DNA of 64,000 nt from Anaerolineales bacterium UBA2181 (GTDB taxonomy: Bacteria > Chloroflexota > Anaerolineae > Promineifilales > UBA4811): positions 30,510-94,509 of the forward strand of contig DCVT01000016.1 in NCBI GenBank assembly GCA_002328075.1, written 5' to 3'. Of this stretch, positions 16,195-24,084 are shown piece by piece. Position 1 is the stretch's first letter. Every line of letters begins with the position of its first letter. Below the pieces are notes generated by a model. The model saw only the letters and a program-made list of their open reading frames with translations. It was not told the origin of the DNA and ran no database searches. The translations under genes and the position numbers were made by a program.

Positions 16195-17376
16195 ATGAAA
16201 AACCTGAGGACGGGCGGGAGTCTCCGCTGGCTTTGCTTGGTTGTCGTCATGTTGTCGTTGCTTGCCATCGCCTGCCTGAGTCCGGTGGCGACTACAACGC
16301 CACCGCCGACCCAGTCTGCTCCTTCCACGCCGACGCTTGTGCCCGAGCGAAGCCAGCCGCAGCCACCCGTGTCCGAGGTGATGATCACCTCGGATGCCGA
16401 AGAAGCGTTGTTGATCGACCTCTATGAACGCGTCAACCCAGGTGTCGTTCATCTGCGGGTGTACGACGCCAGCAGCCTGCTGGGAAGCGGATCGGGCTTT
16501 TTGTTCGACAACGAACGGCACATCGTGACCAACAACCATGTGGTGGAGGCGGCGGTCAAGATCGAGGTCGTGTTTTCCGATATGTCTCGATCCTGGGCCC
16601 GGGTCGTCGGTTTTGACCTGGATGCCGACCTGGCCGTCCTGCAAGCCGACCGCGTGCCAGACGGCGCCTTTCCCCTGGAACTGGGGGATTCCGAGGCCGC
16701 CCGTGTGGGCCAGCGAGTGATCGCCATCGGCAACCCGTTTGGCCTCCAGGGCACCATGACCGTGGGCATCATCAGTGGGATCGGGCGACGCCTGGATTCG
16801 CAACGCTCGACCGTCGAGGGCGGCACCTACTCCAACCCGGGAATTATTCAGACCGATGCGGCCATCAACCCCGGCAACTCGGGCGGGCCATTGATGGATT
16901 CCAATGGAAAGGTCATTGGGATCAACACCGCCATTCGGTCACTCTCAGGCAGCAATTCTGGAGTCGGGTTCGCGGCGCCGGTCAACACCGTCAGAAAACT
17001 GGTCCCCCATCTCATTCGAGACGGCAAGTACACCTACGCCTGGATGGGAATCTCAGGCTTGCAGGAGATCAACTTGCAGACCATGGAAGAGCTGGGCCTT
17101 TCCCGGTCAACCGGGGTGTACGTGACCGCGGTGACATCCGGCGGTCCGGCGGCGAATGCCGGCCTTCGGGCCGGAACTATGCCGTCTGGCAGTGGACTGC
17201 GGCCGGGTCGCGGCGGCGACTTGATTGTAGCCATCGACGGCAACCCTCTCATCGACTTTGGTGATCTGGTGAGTTACCTGGTTGCCAAGACTGAACCGGG
17301 CCAGGAGGTGGTTCTCACCATCATTCGGGACGGCTCCACCATGGACCTCTCGCTGACCCTGGGAGAACGCCCGTAG
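16195..17376 (+). CDS. HtrA/DegP-like serine protease, lipoprotein, with PDZ domain (first copy)
   Basis: A 393-residue trypsin-like protease predicted to be anchored outside the membrane. It has a signal peptide with lipobox LAIAC (Cys27) and a Pro/Thr-rich linker to about residue 60. The catalytic triad is His115 (TNNHVV), Asp145 (DADLAVL) and Ser229 (NPGNSGGPL). A C-terminal PDZ domain starts near WMGISGLQ and contains GGPAANAGLRAG. HtrA proteins degrade or refold damaged envelope proteins. The stop codon TAG shares its last base with the GTG of the second HtrA gene, indicating coupled translation. Confidence 0.92.
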   Translation: MKNLRTGGSLRWLCLVVVMLSLLAIACLSPVATTTPPPTQSAPSTPTLVPERSQPQPPVSEVMITSDAEEALLIDLYERVNPGVVHLRVYDASSLLGSGSGFLFDNERHIVTNNHVVEAAVKIEVVFSDMSRSWARVVGFDLDADLAVLQADRVPDGAFPLELGDSEAARVGQRVIAIGNPFGLQGTMTVGIISGIGRRLDSQRSTVEGGTYSNPGIIQTDAAINPGNSGGPLMDSNGKVIGINTAIRSLSGSNSGVGFAAPVNTVRKLVPHLIRDGKYTYAWMGISGLQEINLQTMEELGLSRSTGVYVTAVTSGGPAANAGLRAGTMPSGSGLRPGRGGDLIVAIDGNPLIDFGDLVSYLVAKTEPGQEVVLTIIRDGSTMDLSLTLGERP

Positions 17377-18539
17377 TGAGGTGGTTCAACGCAGAAGGGC
17401 TCTGGCTCGCGGTTCTTGCGGGTTTTGTCGCGCTGTCCGGTCTGGCCTGCAACGCCGGTGTGAACCTGCTGGCGGTTACGCCACCGCCACCCACCATCAT
17501 CGTCGTCGTCGCTACGCCCACTGCGCTGCAGGAGATACCGATACCGGCATACGACCTGGCAGAACAACAGATCATCAACGTCTACGAGCGCGTCAGCCCG
17601 TCCGTGGTCCACATCACCAGCCGCGCCGAAGTGTTCGATTTTTGGCGCGGCGTTGTGCCCAGCGAGGGAAGCGGCTCCGGTTTTGTGCTGGACGGCGACG
17701 GCCACATTGTCACCAATTACCATGTAGTGAAAAACGCCACTCAGGTTGAGGTGTTGCTCGCCGACGGCACGGCGTACCCGGCTCAGATCGTCGGGTCGGA
17801 TCCGTACAACGACCTGGCAGTGCTCAAGATCGAGATCGCTCCCGACCTGCTGGTACCGGTAGAGATCGGGAGCTCTCAGAACCTGAGGGTGGGGCAACGC
17901 GTGATCGCCATCGGCAACCCGTTTGGTTTGGACCGCACATTGACCACCGGCGTGGTAAGCGCGCTCAAACGGACCATCCAGACCGACAACGGGCAGGCGC
18001 TGGGCGAGGTGATACAGACCGATGCGGCCATCAACCCGGGCAATTCGGGTGGCCCACTTTTGGACACCGCCGGCCGCGTGGTGGGCATCAACACGGCGAT
18101 AGAGTCTCCCAGCGGTGGCTCGGTCGGGATCGGATTCGCCATCCCGGCCGAGACCATCCTGCGAGTGATACCGGAACTCCTTGCGCGAGGTTACTACCCG
18201 CATCCCTGGCTTGGCTTCACCACGTATGAATTGTCCTACGAATTGACTCCATCGGCCGCCGGGCCGGATCATGGCCTGCTCATCGTCCAGATTGAAAACG
18301 GCGGCCCGGCGGCCGAGGCAGGCTTGCAGGCCGCCGAGGCACGGCGGGAGGGTCGGCGCGTCGTGTTCAACGGCGGGGACGTGATCATCGCGGTTGATGG
18401 TCACACCATCAAGAGCCGTGACGAGCTGACCATCCTACTGGCTAACCAGAAACAGGTAGGCGATCTGGTCGATCTCACCGTGGTGCGCGCGGGCGAGACT
18501 TTCACGGTATCGGTCCGCCTGGGTGAAGCACCGCGCTAG
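17376..18539 (+). CDS. HtrA/DegP-like serine protease, lipoprotein, with PDZ domain (second copy)
   Basis: A 387-residue paralogue of the preceding protease. It has a lipobox LSGLAC near residue 25, a Pro/Thr linker, and an intact triad of His116 (TNYHVV), Asp146 (NDLAVLK) and Ser224 (NPGNSGGPL). A PDZ domain (WLGFTTYELS through NGGPAAEAGLQAA) precedes the end. It starts with GTG at 17376, overlapping the previous stop by one base. The two copies differ in the linker and in the PDZ carboxylate-binding region, so they may recognise different substrates or form mixed oligomers. That is inference. Confidence 0.92.
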   Translation: MRWFNAEGLWLAVLAGFVALSGLACNAGVNLLAVTPPPPTIIVVVATPTALQEIPIPAYDLAEQQIINVYERVSPSVVHITSRAEVFDFWRGVVPSEGSGSGFVLDGDGHIVTNYHVVKNATQVEVLLADGTAYPAQIVGSDPYNDLAVLKIEIAPDLLVPVEIGSSQNLRVGQRVIAIGNPFGLDRTLTTGVVSALKRTIQTDNGQALGEVIQTDAAINPGNSGGPLLDTAGRVVGINTAIESPSGGSVGIGFAIPAETILRVIPELLARGYYPHPWLGFTTYELSYELTPSAAGPDHGLLIVQIENGGPAAEAGLQAAEARREGRRVVFNGGDVIIAVDGHTIKSRDELTILLANQKQVGDLVDLTVVRAGETFTVSVRLGEAPR

Positions 18540-18561
18540 ACCTTCTGCAAGAACCGCATTG

Positions 18562-18588
18562 TTGTCCAAAACCAGTTTGTGCTATACT
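18562..18588 (+). promoter_or_regulatory. Extended -10 promoter of the eRF1-like gene
   Basis: TGCTATACT at 18580-18588 is an extended -10. A weak -35 candidate TTGTCC sits at 18562-18567 with a 15-base spacer. The leader to the ATG at 18621 is about 25 bases and carries AGGAGG at 18611-18616. Confidence 0.55.
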
Positions 18589-18620
18589 GAACTGCATCCT
18601 ATGGCTTGGAAGGAGGCATA

Positions 18621-19739
18621 ATGATCACTGACAAGGAACTGCACCGGCTGGCGGCCTATGAACCAAAGGAATCACCGGTGGTGAGCGTCTACCTGAACGT
18701 GGATCCAACTCAGCGCACCACTGAGGGGTACAAACTGCGACTGCGCGGCCTCATCAAGGAGAACGTTCAACCTGATATTGCAGCAGACTTGGAAGCCATA
18801 GAAAGGTACTTTGAGCACGAATATGACTGGGGTGGAAAATCGGCGGTCGTGTTCTCCAGCCAGGCTGCCGGCTATTGGGAGACCTATTCGCTGGGGGTGC
18901 CCATTGGGCAGAGCCGGCTGGCGGTGGGGCCCAGGCCGATGATCCAGCCGCTGGTGCATCTCCTGGACCTGTACGGGAGCTATGCGGTGGTGCTGGTGGA
19001 CCAGCAGGGCGGCCGGCTATTTGACTTTCATATGGGCCATCTGGTTGAAACCGAAGGTCACCTGGGCGAAGAAGTGCGCCGTCTGAAACGGGGGAGCGGA
19101 TCGTCTCGCGGCGGAGCGAGCCGAAGCGGCGGTGGAGGCGGTAGTCGCCACGATCGCGAGACGGCAGTCCAGAACCTCCGCGATACCGCCGACGCCACCA
19201 ACCGATTCTTTGAGCAGCAGGGGATGAAACATCTTTTGATCGCCGGCACTGACGAGACGGTGGCCCGGTTCCGGGATTTGCTGCCCAAGGCCCTGCAATC
19301 CGCCGTGGTCGGCACATTCCCTCTCAACATGAACGCCTCTCATGGCGAGGTCTTGGAGCGGTCGCTGGAAATTGTGCGCCAGGCGGACCAGGAAAGAGAG
19401 CTCCGCCTCGTCAACACGGTGATCACCGCTGCTGCCAAGGGTGGAAACGGCGTCATACGCCTTGACGACACCCTGAGTGCAGTGTCTGAGGGTAGGGTTC
19501 AAACCCTGGTTGTGAGTGCCGGATACCATGCTCCCGGCTACCGCTGCCAGAGCTGCAGCTACCTCACAGCCCAAGCTCTGGCCGGTTGTCCGTTTTGTGG
19601 CGGCTCGATCCACGAAATCCCTGACGCCGTCGAGTTGGCGATTCAGCGGGCGATGCAACAGGGCATCGAGGTGGAGATCGTCGAAAAAAAGGACCAGCTC
19701 GATGCCGCCGGCGGGATCGGCGCGCTGCTCCGGTACTGA
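18621..19739 (+). CDS. Bacterial eRF1/Vms1-like (baeRF) protein with zinc ribbon
   Basis: The 372-residue protein resembles the bacterial archaeo-eukaryotic release factor (baeRF) families, relatives of eRF1, Pelota and Vms1 linked to ribosome rescue or peptidyl-tRNA handling. It opens with SPVVSVYLNVDP, and its middle domain contains AVVLVDQQGGRLFDFHMG. The loop where eRF1 carries the catalytic GGQ is here a Gly/Ser/Arg stretch (KRGSGSSRGG...SGGGGGSRHDRE) with no Gln. The helix ETAVQNLRDTADATNRFFE follows, then a Rossmann-like KHLLIAGTDETVARF segment. The C-terminal domain has a zinc ribbon CQSC...CPFCGG. The ATG at 18621 has AGGAGG at a four-base spacing. Function is inferred from family only. 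Confidence 0.75.
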   Translation: MITDKELHRLAAYEPKESPVVSVYLNVDPTQRTTEGYKLRLRGLIKENVQPDIAADLEAIERYFEHEYDWGGKSAVVFSSQAAGYWETYSLGVPIGQSRLAVGPRPMIQPLVHLLDLYGSYAVVLVDQQGGRLFDFHMGHLVETEGHLGEEVRRLKRGSGSSRGGASRSGGGGGSRHDRETAVQNLRDTADATNRFFEQQGMKHLLIAGTDETVARFRDLLPKALQSAVVGTFPLNMNASHGEVLERSLEIVRQADQERELRLVNTVITAAAKGGNGVIRLDDTLSAVSEGRVQTLVVSAGYHAPGYRCQSCSYLTAQALAGCPFCGGSIHEIPDAVELAIQRAMQQGIEVEIVEKKDQLDAAGGIGALLRY

Positions 19740-19785
19740 TATGTGTTGTCCGACCCAGAACGGGTAGGGACCAGCGGACCAAACT

Positions 19786-20595
19786 GTGAACCTGGTAGTG
19801 GTGAGCGTTCCCGGCACGGGCAGCGGTGCCGTCCAACCATCGACTGCCTGGCGGTCGGCCGGGTTGGTCGAGCGGTTCGCACGGCACGTTGACCGCGCTC
19901 TTTGGGCATGCCTTCCGCCGGACCCGCCACCCGGCATTCGTGACGACTGGCTGACTGCGGTTGCAGGCCAAACGGCCGGCGCCGTGAACGCAAGCCTGGT
20001 CGCCGGCGCTTTGCCCATGGTCTTGGGCATCGAACGCCTTCCCGTTGCCCTGGGCATCCTGGCCGGTCTTCAGACCGCTGAAATCTCGGCCGGCGTGGTA
20101 TGGTTCGACTCGACCGATCCACTTGATCCCGGTTCGGACCCCGAGGTGGCACCGCTGGTTTGGGTTGTCGACGAACCTCACCCACTGGCCAGGAAAGCAG
20201 GGGTGCGCCGGCCGGTGGAAACCTCCCGCGTGTTGTTGGCCGGCATTCGTGAGAGCGTGGCGCGCGAGCACCCGGATACAGCCATGTGGAGTGCCGGTGA
20301 CCTGCAGCTGGTCGATCCCGGCGCCAGCGGGCGCGATGTTGCCGGCTGGCCGTCGGTCTACCTACACCTGGATCTTGGCGTCCTGGATCCCGCCATCATG
20401 CCGGCGGCGGCACGGCCCATCGAAGGCGGCCTCACCACCGAGGCACTTGTCACCGCGGTGGACTCGGTGGTGGCCCATGCTCCTGTGGTGGCAGTCGGGG
20501 TTACAGGATTCTCCCCAGGTCATGACATAGAGGGCCTCGGCTTGGCCACCAGCATGGAGGTGCTGGAGCGAATCGTGCAGATCTTGGCGGCGTGA
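19786..20595 (+). CDS. Arginase-fold (ureohydrolase-like) protein lacking the metal ligands
   Basis: The 269-residue protein follows the arginase/agmatinase pattern in its C-terminal half: LHLDLGVLDPAIMP, PIEGGLTTEAL, and a GFSPGHDIEG loop leading to the last helix. The manganese ligands are mostly gone. The GGDHS position reads LGIERLP (80-86), the DAHxD position reads FDSTDP (107-112), and DxDxxDP reads LDLGVLDP (195-202), which keeps only the first Asp. I infer a non-catalytic or repurposed ureohydrolase. The GTG at 19786 is the first plausible start, and no strong ribosome-binding site precedes it. It follows the eRF1-like gene by 46 bases and may be co-transcribed. Confidence 0.6.
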   Translation: MNLVVVSVPGTGSGAVQPSTAWRSAGLVERFARHVDRALWACLPPDPPPGIRDDWLTAVAGQTAGAVNASLVAGALPMVLGIERLPVALGILAGLQTAEISAGVVWFDSTDPLDPGSDPEVAPLVWVVDEPHPLARKAGVRRPVETSRVLLAGIRESVAREHPDTAMWSAGDLQLVDPGASGRDVAGWPSVYLHLDLGVLDPAIMPAAARPIEGGLTTEALVTAVDSVVAHAPVVAVGVTGFSPGHDIEGLGLATSMEVLERIVQILAA

Positions 20596-20633
20596 CCTGT
20601 AACGGTCCACCGCCCCGCAAAGGTCCGCCAGGA

Positions 20634-20825
20634 TCAGGTTTCTGGGGCAGGCCGGGGGACAAAGCGGCGCAACTGCTGCACAGAAACCTTGATATCGTGC
20701 CGGCATTTGGCGCACTCTACCGGATAGTGTTTCAGTTTTTGCTCGTCGGCCTGCTGCACAGCATTCTGTATGAATTCGCGGCTCAGGTTGGAGCTCCACC
20801 CGCAACGTTGGCACCGGATTTGCAT
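20634..20825 (-). CDS. Small two-CxxC zinc-ribbon protein
   Basis: A 63-residue protein with Cys5-x2-Cys8 (IRCQRCGW) and Cys38-x2-Cys41 (VECAKCRHD) separated by an amphipathic segment (REFIQNAVQQADEQKL), typical of a single zinc ribbon. The ATG at 20825 has AGAGG seven bases upstream. The GTG two codons earlier is too close to that site. It is encoded opposite to its neighbours, between the arginase-fold gene and the ferredoxin promoter. The four spaced Cys and the ribosome-binding site make it a likely real gene. Its function is unknown. Confidence 0.7.
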   Translation of the reverse strand: MQIRCQRCGWSSNLSREFIQNAVQQADEQKLKHYPVECAKCRHDIKVSVQQLRRFVPRPAPET

Positions 20826-20880
20826 GATCACACCTCTAGCTCAATGGTGCTATTTTCTGCTGCCACACTGCGTTTGCTGC

Positions 20881-20909
20881 TTGACAAACGCTGTAAACCT
20901 GAATAGAAT
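20881..20909 (+). promoter_or_regulatory. Consensus promoter of the ferredoxin gene
   Basis: A perfect TTGACA (20881-20886), a 17-base spacer and TAGAAT (20904-20909). The leader to the ATG at 21051 is about 135 bases, without a recognised regulatory element. Confidence 0.75.
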
Positions 20910-21050
20910 GTCGTTGTGTACCATCACAACGGGTTGATTTCCCATCTTAACATCGTACACGGCCCAGGTCAAGAACGCCGAGCGGGCCCGGAGAGACCAG
21001 TTAACTGGGCGATCTAATCCAAAGAACCAATTCTATCGAGGAGGATTCTT

Positions 21051-21320
21051 ATGACACACGTGATCACGGCGCTTTGCGAGTTGGACGGTTCCTGCGTTGA
21101 GGTCTGCCCGGTTGAGTGCATCGTTCCCGGGAAGAAGGAAGACGCTCAATGGAACCACTATTTCATCGACCCCGACACCTGTATTGACTGCGGTTCGTGC
21201 GTCGCCGAATGCCCTTATGACGCGATCTTTCCGGAGGACGAGGTTCCTGAGGAATACCAGGAGGAGATCGCCAAGAACGCGGCCTTTTACACCGAGGGAC
21301 CCGGTTACGACTGGGCGTAG
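21051..21320 (+). CDS. Bacterial ferredoxin with two iron-sulphur clusters
   Basis: An 89-residue ferredoxin of the type with an acidic C-terminal extension (PEDEVPEEYQEEIAKNAAFY). Eight Cys are present: C9, C15, C19 and C23 in the first half and C44, C47, C50 and C54 in CIDCGSCVAEC. It could bind [3Fe-4S][4Fe-4S] or two [4Fe-4S] clusters, and the sequence alone does not decide. It carries single electrons between oxidoreductases in the cytoplasm. GAGGAGG precedes the ATG. The gene is monocistronic, between a consensus promoter and a strong terminator. Confidence 0.95.
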   Translation: MTHVITALCELDGSCVEVCPVECIVPGKKEDAQWNHYFIDPDTCIDCGSCVAECPYDAIFPEDEVPEEYQEEIAKNAAFYTEGPGYDWA

Positions 21321-21343
21321 AACAGCACATTGACCGTATGACC

Positions 21344-21382
21344 AAAAGGAGAGCGGCCTGCATGCGCCGCTCTCCTTTTTTT
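21344..21382. terminator. Strong rho-independent terminator after ferredoxin
   Basis: AAAAGGAGAGCGGC (21344-21357) and GCCGCTCTCCTTTT (21366-21379) form a 14-base-pair stem with an 8-base loop, running into seven T residues (21376-21382). The A-rich left arm lets it also terminate the convergent binding-protein gene that ends at 21405. Confidence 0.92.
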
Positions 21383-21404
21383 GCTCCCCGCGCGAGCGTT
21401 GGGT

Positions 21405-23825
21405 CTATTCCTGTCGGAAGCCGCCAAAAAGCGCCTCAAAGTAGCGGAAAAGACCGCTGCGCCCTTGGTGGAGCGGGTGATCGGCCTTCCACAACCGCTG
21501 TAGGTTGGTCACCACCGCATCCGCGTCAAACGGTGTCCCGTCGTGAAATTGCACGTCGGGCCGTAGTACGAACTCCCAGACATCTGTTGTTTCGTTGGTT
21601 TCCCATTCCAGTGCCAGGCCGGCATCCAGAGCCCCGGAGGATGGTTCCAGCTTGACCAGAGTCTCGAATATCTGGCTAGTGATGACGAACGTCGCATCAT
21701 CCATCTCGTCGGCCGGATCCAGCGACAGTGGTTCGTTGGCCACCAGGAACACCGGGCTCGTAATGGCTTTGGTAGCGGTGATGGGTCCGAGGGCTGCCAG
21801 TGAATCATGGCGCAAGCTGCTGAGGCTCAAACCCGGCACGTAGCTACGGGCCGCCATGTTCCCTGCCCCGTGAGCCAGCGGCACAAAGATGACTTTGTCC
21901 CAAAGCAACTTGTTCACCTCGCCGTACAGGTCGCGGCGCACGGTCCAGTCGGTAGAGCCGGCTGCCTGATCCAGCAGACTGACCACCTCGGGGAATGGTG
22001 CTCCGAACTGCCGGCCGTTGCCGCGCCCGGTAAAGTGGAGGTTGAAAAAGCCAATCGGGCCGGGAAAGTCAGCCGACCATCCGCTCAGGTGCAACGGTAG
22101 CTGGCCGGCCACCAACCGCTTCTCGAAAACCGCGGCCGACAGATACTCTAGCGTGACGCTGATCCGGCAGGCTGCCAGTTGGTCACGCAATGCCTCGGCC
22201 ACCTTATGCGGTTGCGGGAGATAATCGGAGCTGACATCGGGCACCGTCATGGTGATCGAGAGACCGTTGTCATATCCGGCGCTCCTGAGATAGGCGAGCG
22301 AGATCGCCGTATCGTGGCCGTGCCACAAGAGGCCAGGTGTGAACCCAAACGTGGTTGGCGGCAGGAACTGGTTCGCCGCCAGCGTGCCGGAGGGATAGGA
22401 GGTAGCTACCAGATCCGCCTGATCGATACACGTCGCCAGAGCCATCCGCACCTCTCGTTGGTTGAAAGGCGGCTTTTCGCGATTCATGCCCAGGTAGGCA
22501 ATGTTGACCGGTGAGCGGTATCGAACCTCAATTTCGTCGATCGGTTTGTCCTCAAGGCCGTCCAGGTCCTCGGCGCTAAGGTTCTCCACCAATTGGGCCT
22601 GATTGCCGCGCAGCAGTTCGAAACGCAAATGCGCATCAGGCACGGTGCGCACAATGACCTGAGGGATGGGCGCTGTTCCGCCCCAGTATTCGGTGAACGC
22701 GGTCAGGGTAATAGCTTTGCCGGCTTCCCAAGCCTGTAACCGGTAAGGCCCGGTGCCCACTGGGTTCGACGCCAAGTCAGCGCCCCGGCCCATCGCGTCC
22801 AGGTTCGCCGGGCTGTGCATCGCTGTGGCCGGAACGGCCAGCTTGTAGTCCAGGTAAGGATCAGGACGGTTCAGCACTATCCGAACCCGATAATCGTCCA
22901 CCTTTTCGACGTACGCAATCAGCGAATCGTCAGAAGGGTCAACCGTGTAGCGCGGTTGTTCCGAGAACTCGGGAGCAAGGTCCCAGGCGGTCAGGATTTC
23001 GGCCATTCGTCCGGTGGTCTCCAACCGGCCTATCGCGCTATCCAGCCGGTCCAGCAACTGCCGGGCGCCCTGAGGAACGGCAATATGATACCTGTACGAT
23101 GCCAGTGCATCCTGGCCCTGCGGCCCGACAAGCAGACGTAGGTAGCCTGGATTGACATTTTCGTAGCTCTGGACGACCGTGCGATGGGTGATGACTGCAT
23201 CCACAGAGCCCGTCAGCAGCGCATCAACCAGCTGTTGAGTCGTCACCAGGCGCCGGATGTTGCCGGACGGCAGCGCAATCAGCGCATTTTCGCCGGTGAC
23301 AAGGAATTCGCCCCACGAAAGCGGCTGCACGCCAATGACGGCACCGGCCAGGTCAAACGCGGTCTGAAACGCCGGGCTGGACTCCAAGACGACCGCTACC
23401 TCCTCGATTGTCAGGTACGGCGTGGTCAGGTCCACCAGATCCTCGGGCGAGTTTGCGCTGGTGACGCCCCCGATGACGGCATCGAAGCGGCCGGTGATCA
23501 GATCGTCAAAGATGGTATCCCAATCAGTCTCGACCCAATCGTAATCCATGCCGGCAACATCCATGAGGGCATCCCACAGATCTGCTTCCAGCCCGACCAG
23601 GTCTCCATGGCCATCCACGTCGACCAGCGGAGGCAACGATGGGTCGACCCCCACCACCAGCCGCTCCCGTGCCACGATGGTGATCTCTGGAACGGCAGTT
23701 GCGGCCGAAACGGTTGGGGTTGGCGCTTCTGTTTCGGGGGTTGCGGCCGTCCGGGAACAACCCGCAGTCAACAGCGCCAGCGTCCACCCCAACAAGAACA
23801 GCAGCCACCCAGGTTTTCGCACCAC
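21405..23825 (-). CDS. Substrate-binding lipoprotein: family-3 domain fused to a permuted family-5 domain (copy 1)
   Basis: The 806-residue secreted protein has a signal peptide ending in LTAGC (Cys23) and a Thr/Pro-rich linker. Residues about 48-290 form a family-3 (polar amino acid) binding domain: RLVVGVDPSLPPLV, GLEADLWDALMD, WDTIFDDLITGRFDAVIGG. Residues about 303-680 are the middle and C-terminal parts of a family-5 (dipeptide) domain: YVEKVDDYRVRIVLNRPDP, NPVGTGPYRLQAWEAG, LGMNREKPPFNQREVRMAL. Residues about 692-806 are the N-terminal part of that same family-5 domain: NEPLSLDPADEMDDATFV, FVLRPDVQFHDGTPFDADAV. The family-5 halves are therefore in swapped order. It has its own promoter at 23901-23928. 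No permease gene lies directly beside it, so it may serve the hybrid transporter encoded at 26499-33712. Confidence 0.85.
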   Translation of the reverse strand: MVRKPGWLLFLLGWTLALLTAGCSRTAATPETEAPTPTVSAATAVPEITIVARERLVVGVDPSLPPLVDVDGHGDLVGLEADLWDALMDVAGMDYDWVETDWDTIFDDLITGRFDAVIGGVTSANSPEDLVDLTTPYLTIEEVAVVLESSPAFQTAFDLAGAVIGVQPLSWGEFLVTGENALIALPSGNIRRLVTTQQLVDALLTGSVDAVITHRTVVQSYENVNPGYLRLLVGPQGQDALASYRYHIAVPQGARQLLDRLDSAIGRLETTGRMAEILTAWDLAPEFSEQPRYTVDPSDDSLIAYVEKVDDYRVRIVLNRPDPYLDYKLAVPATAMHSPANLDAMGRGADLASNPVGTGPYRLQAWEAGKAITLTAFTEYWGGTAPIPQVIVRTVPDAHLRFELLRGNQAQLVENLSAEDLDGLEDKPIDEIEVRYRSPVNIAYLGMNREKPPFNQREVRMALATCIDQADLVATSYPSGTLAANQFLPPTTFGFTPGLLWHGHDTAISLAYLRSAGYDNGLSITMTVPDVSSDYLPQPHKVAEALRDQLAACRISVTLEYLSAAVFEKRLVAGQLPLHLSGWSADFPGPIGFFNLHFTGRGNGRQFGAPFPEVVSLLDQAAGSTDWTVRRDLYGEVNKLLWDKVIFVPLAHGAGNMAARSYVPGLSLSSLRHDSLAALGPITATKAITSPVFLVANEPLSLDPADEMDDATFVITSQIFETLVKLEPSSGALDAGLALEWETNETTDVWEFVLRPDVQFHDGTPFDADAVVTNLQRLWKADHPLHQGRSGLFRYFEALFGGFRQE

Positions 23826-23900
23826 TTACTTCTCCGATTCCTTTCCGGTCCGCCACCTCAAATGCTCAGGGCGACCTACAGGCCTCATACCTACCATGGT

Positions 23901-23928
23901 ATTGTAACCGCTCGTGGGATGGGGTCAA
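23901..23928 (-). promoter_or_regulatory. Promoter of the copy-1 binding-protein gene
   Basis: On the minus strand TTGACC (23923-23928), a 16-base spacer and TACAAT (23901-23906). The leader to the start codon at 23825 is about 70 bases. It lies downstream of the operon terminator at 24029-24058, so this gene is a separate transcription unit. Confidence 0.6.
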
Positions 23929-24028
23929 TGCAGCCCAGCCGGAAGCCAGGTTGCATCGTCTCATCGCACGCAGCGGTGTCGGCGCTCCCATCTTGCGGCG
24001 CCTGTATCTGGTGCGCTTGAGAAACAAG

Positions 24029-24058
24029 CAGGCCCCAGACGCAGTCGTCTGGGGCCTG
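24029..24058 (-). terminator. Terminator of the transporter/methyltransferase operon
   Basis: CAGGCCCCAGACG (24029-24041) and CGTCTGGGGCCTG (24046-24058) make a perfect 13-base-pair stem with a 4-base loop. Read on the minus strand it is followed by CTTGTTTCTC, moderately T-rich, 27 bases after the corrinoid-protein stop. Confidence 0.8.
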
Positions 24059-24084
24059 GACATGACGATTTGCCCGGAACCGAC

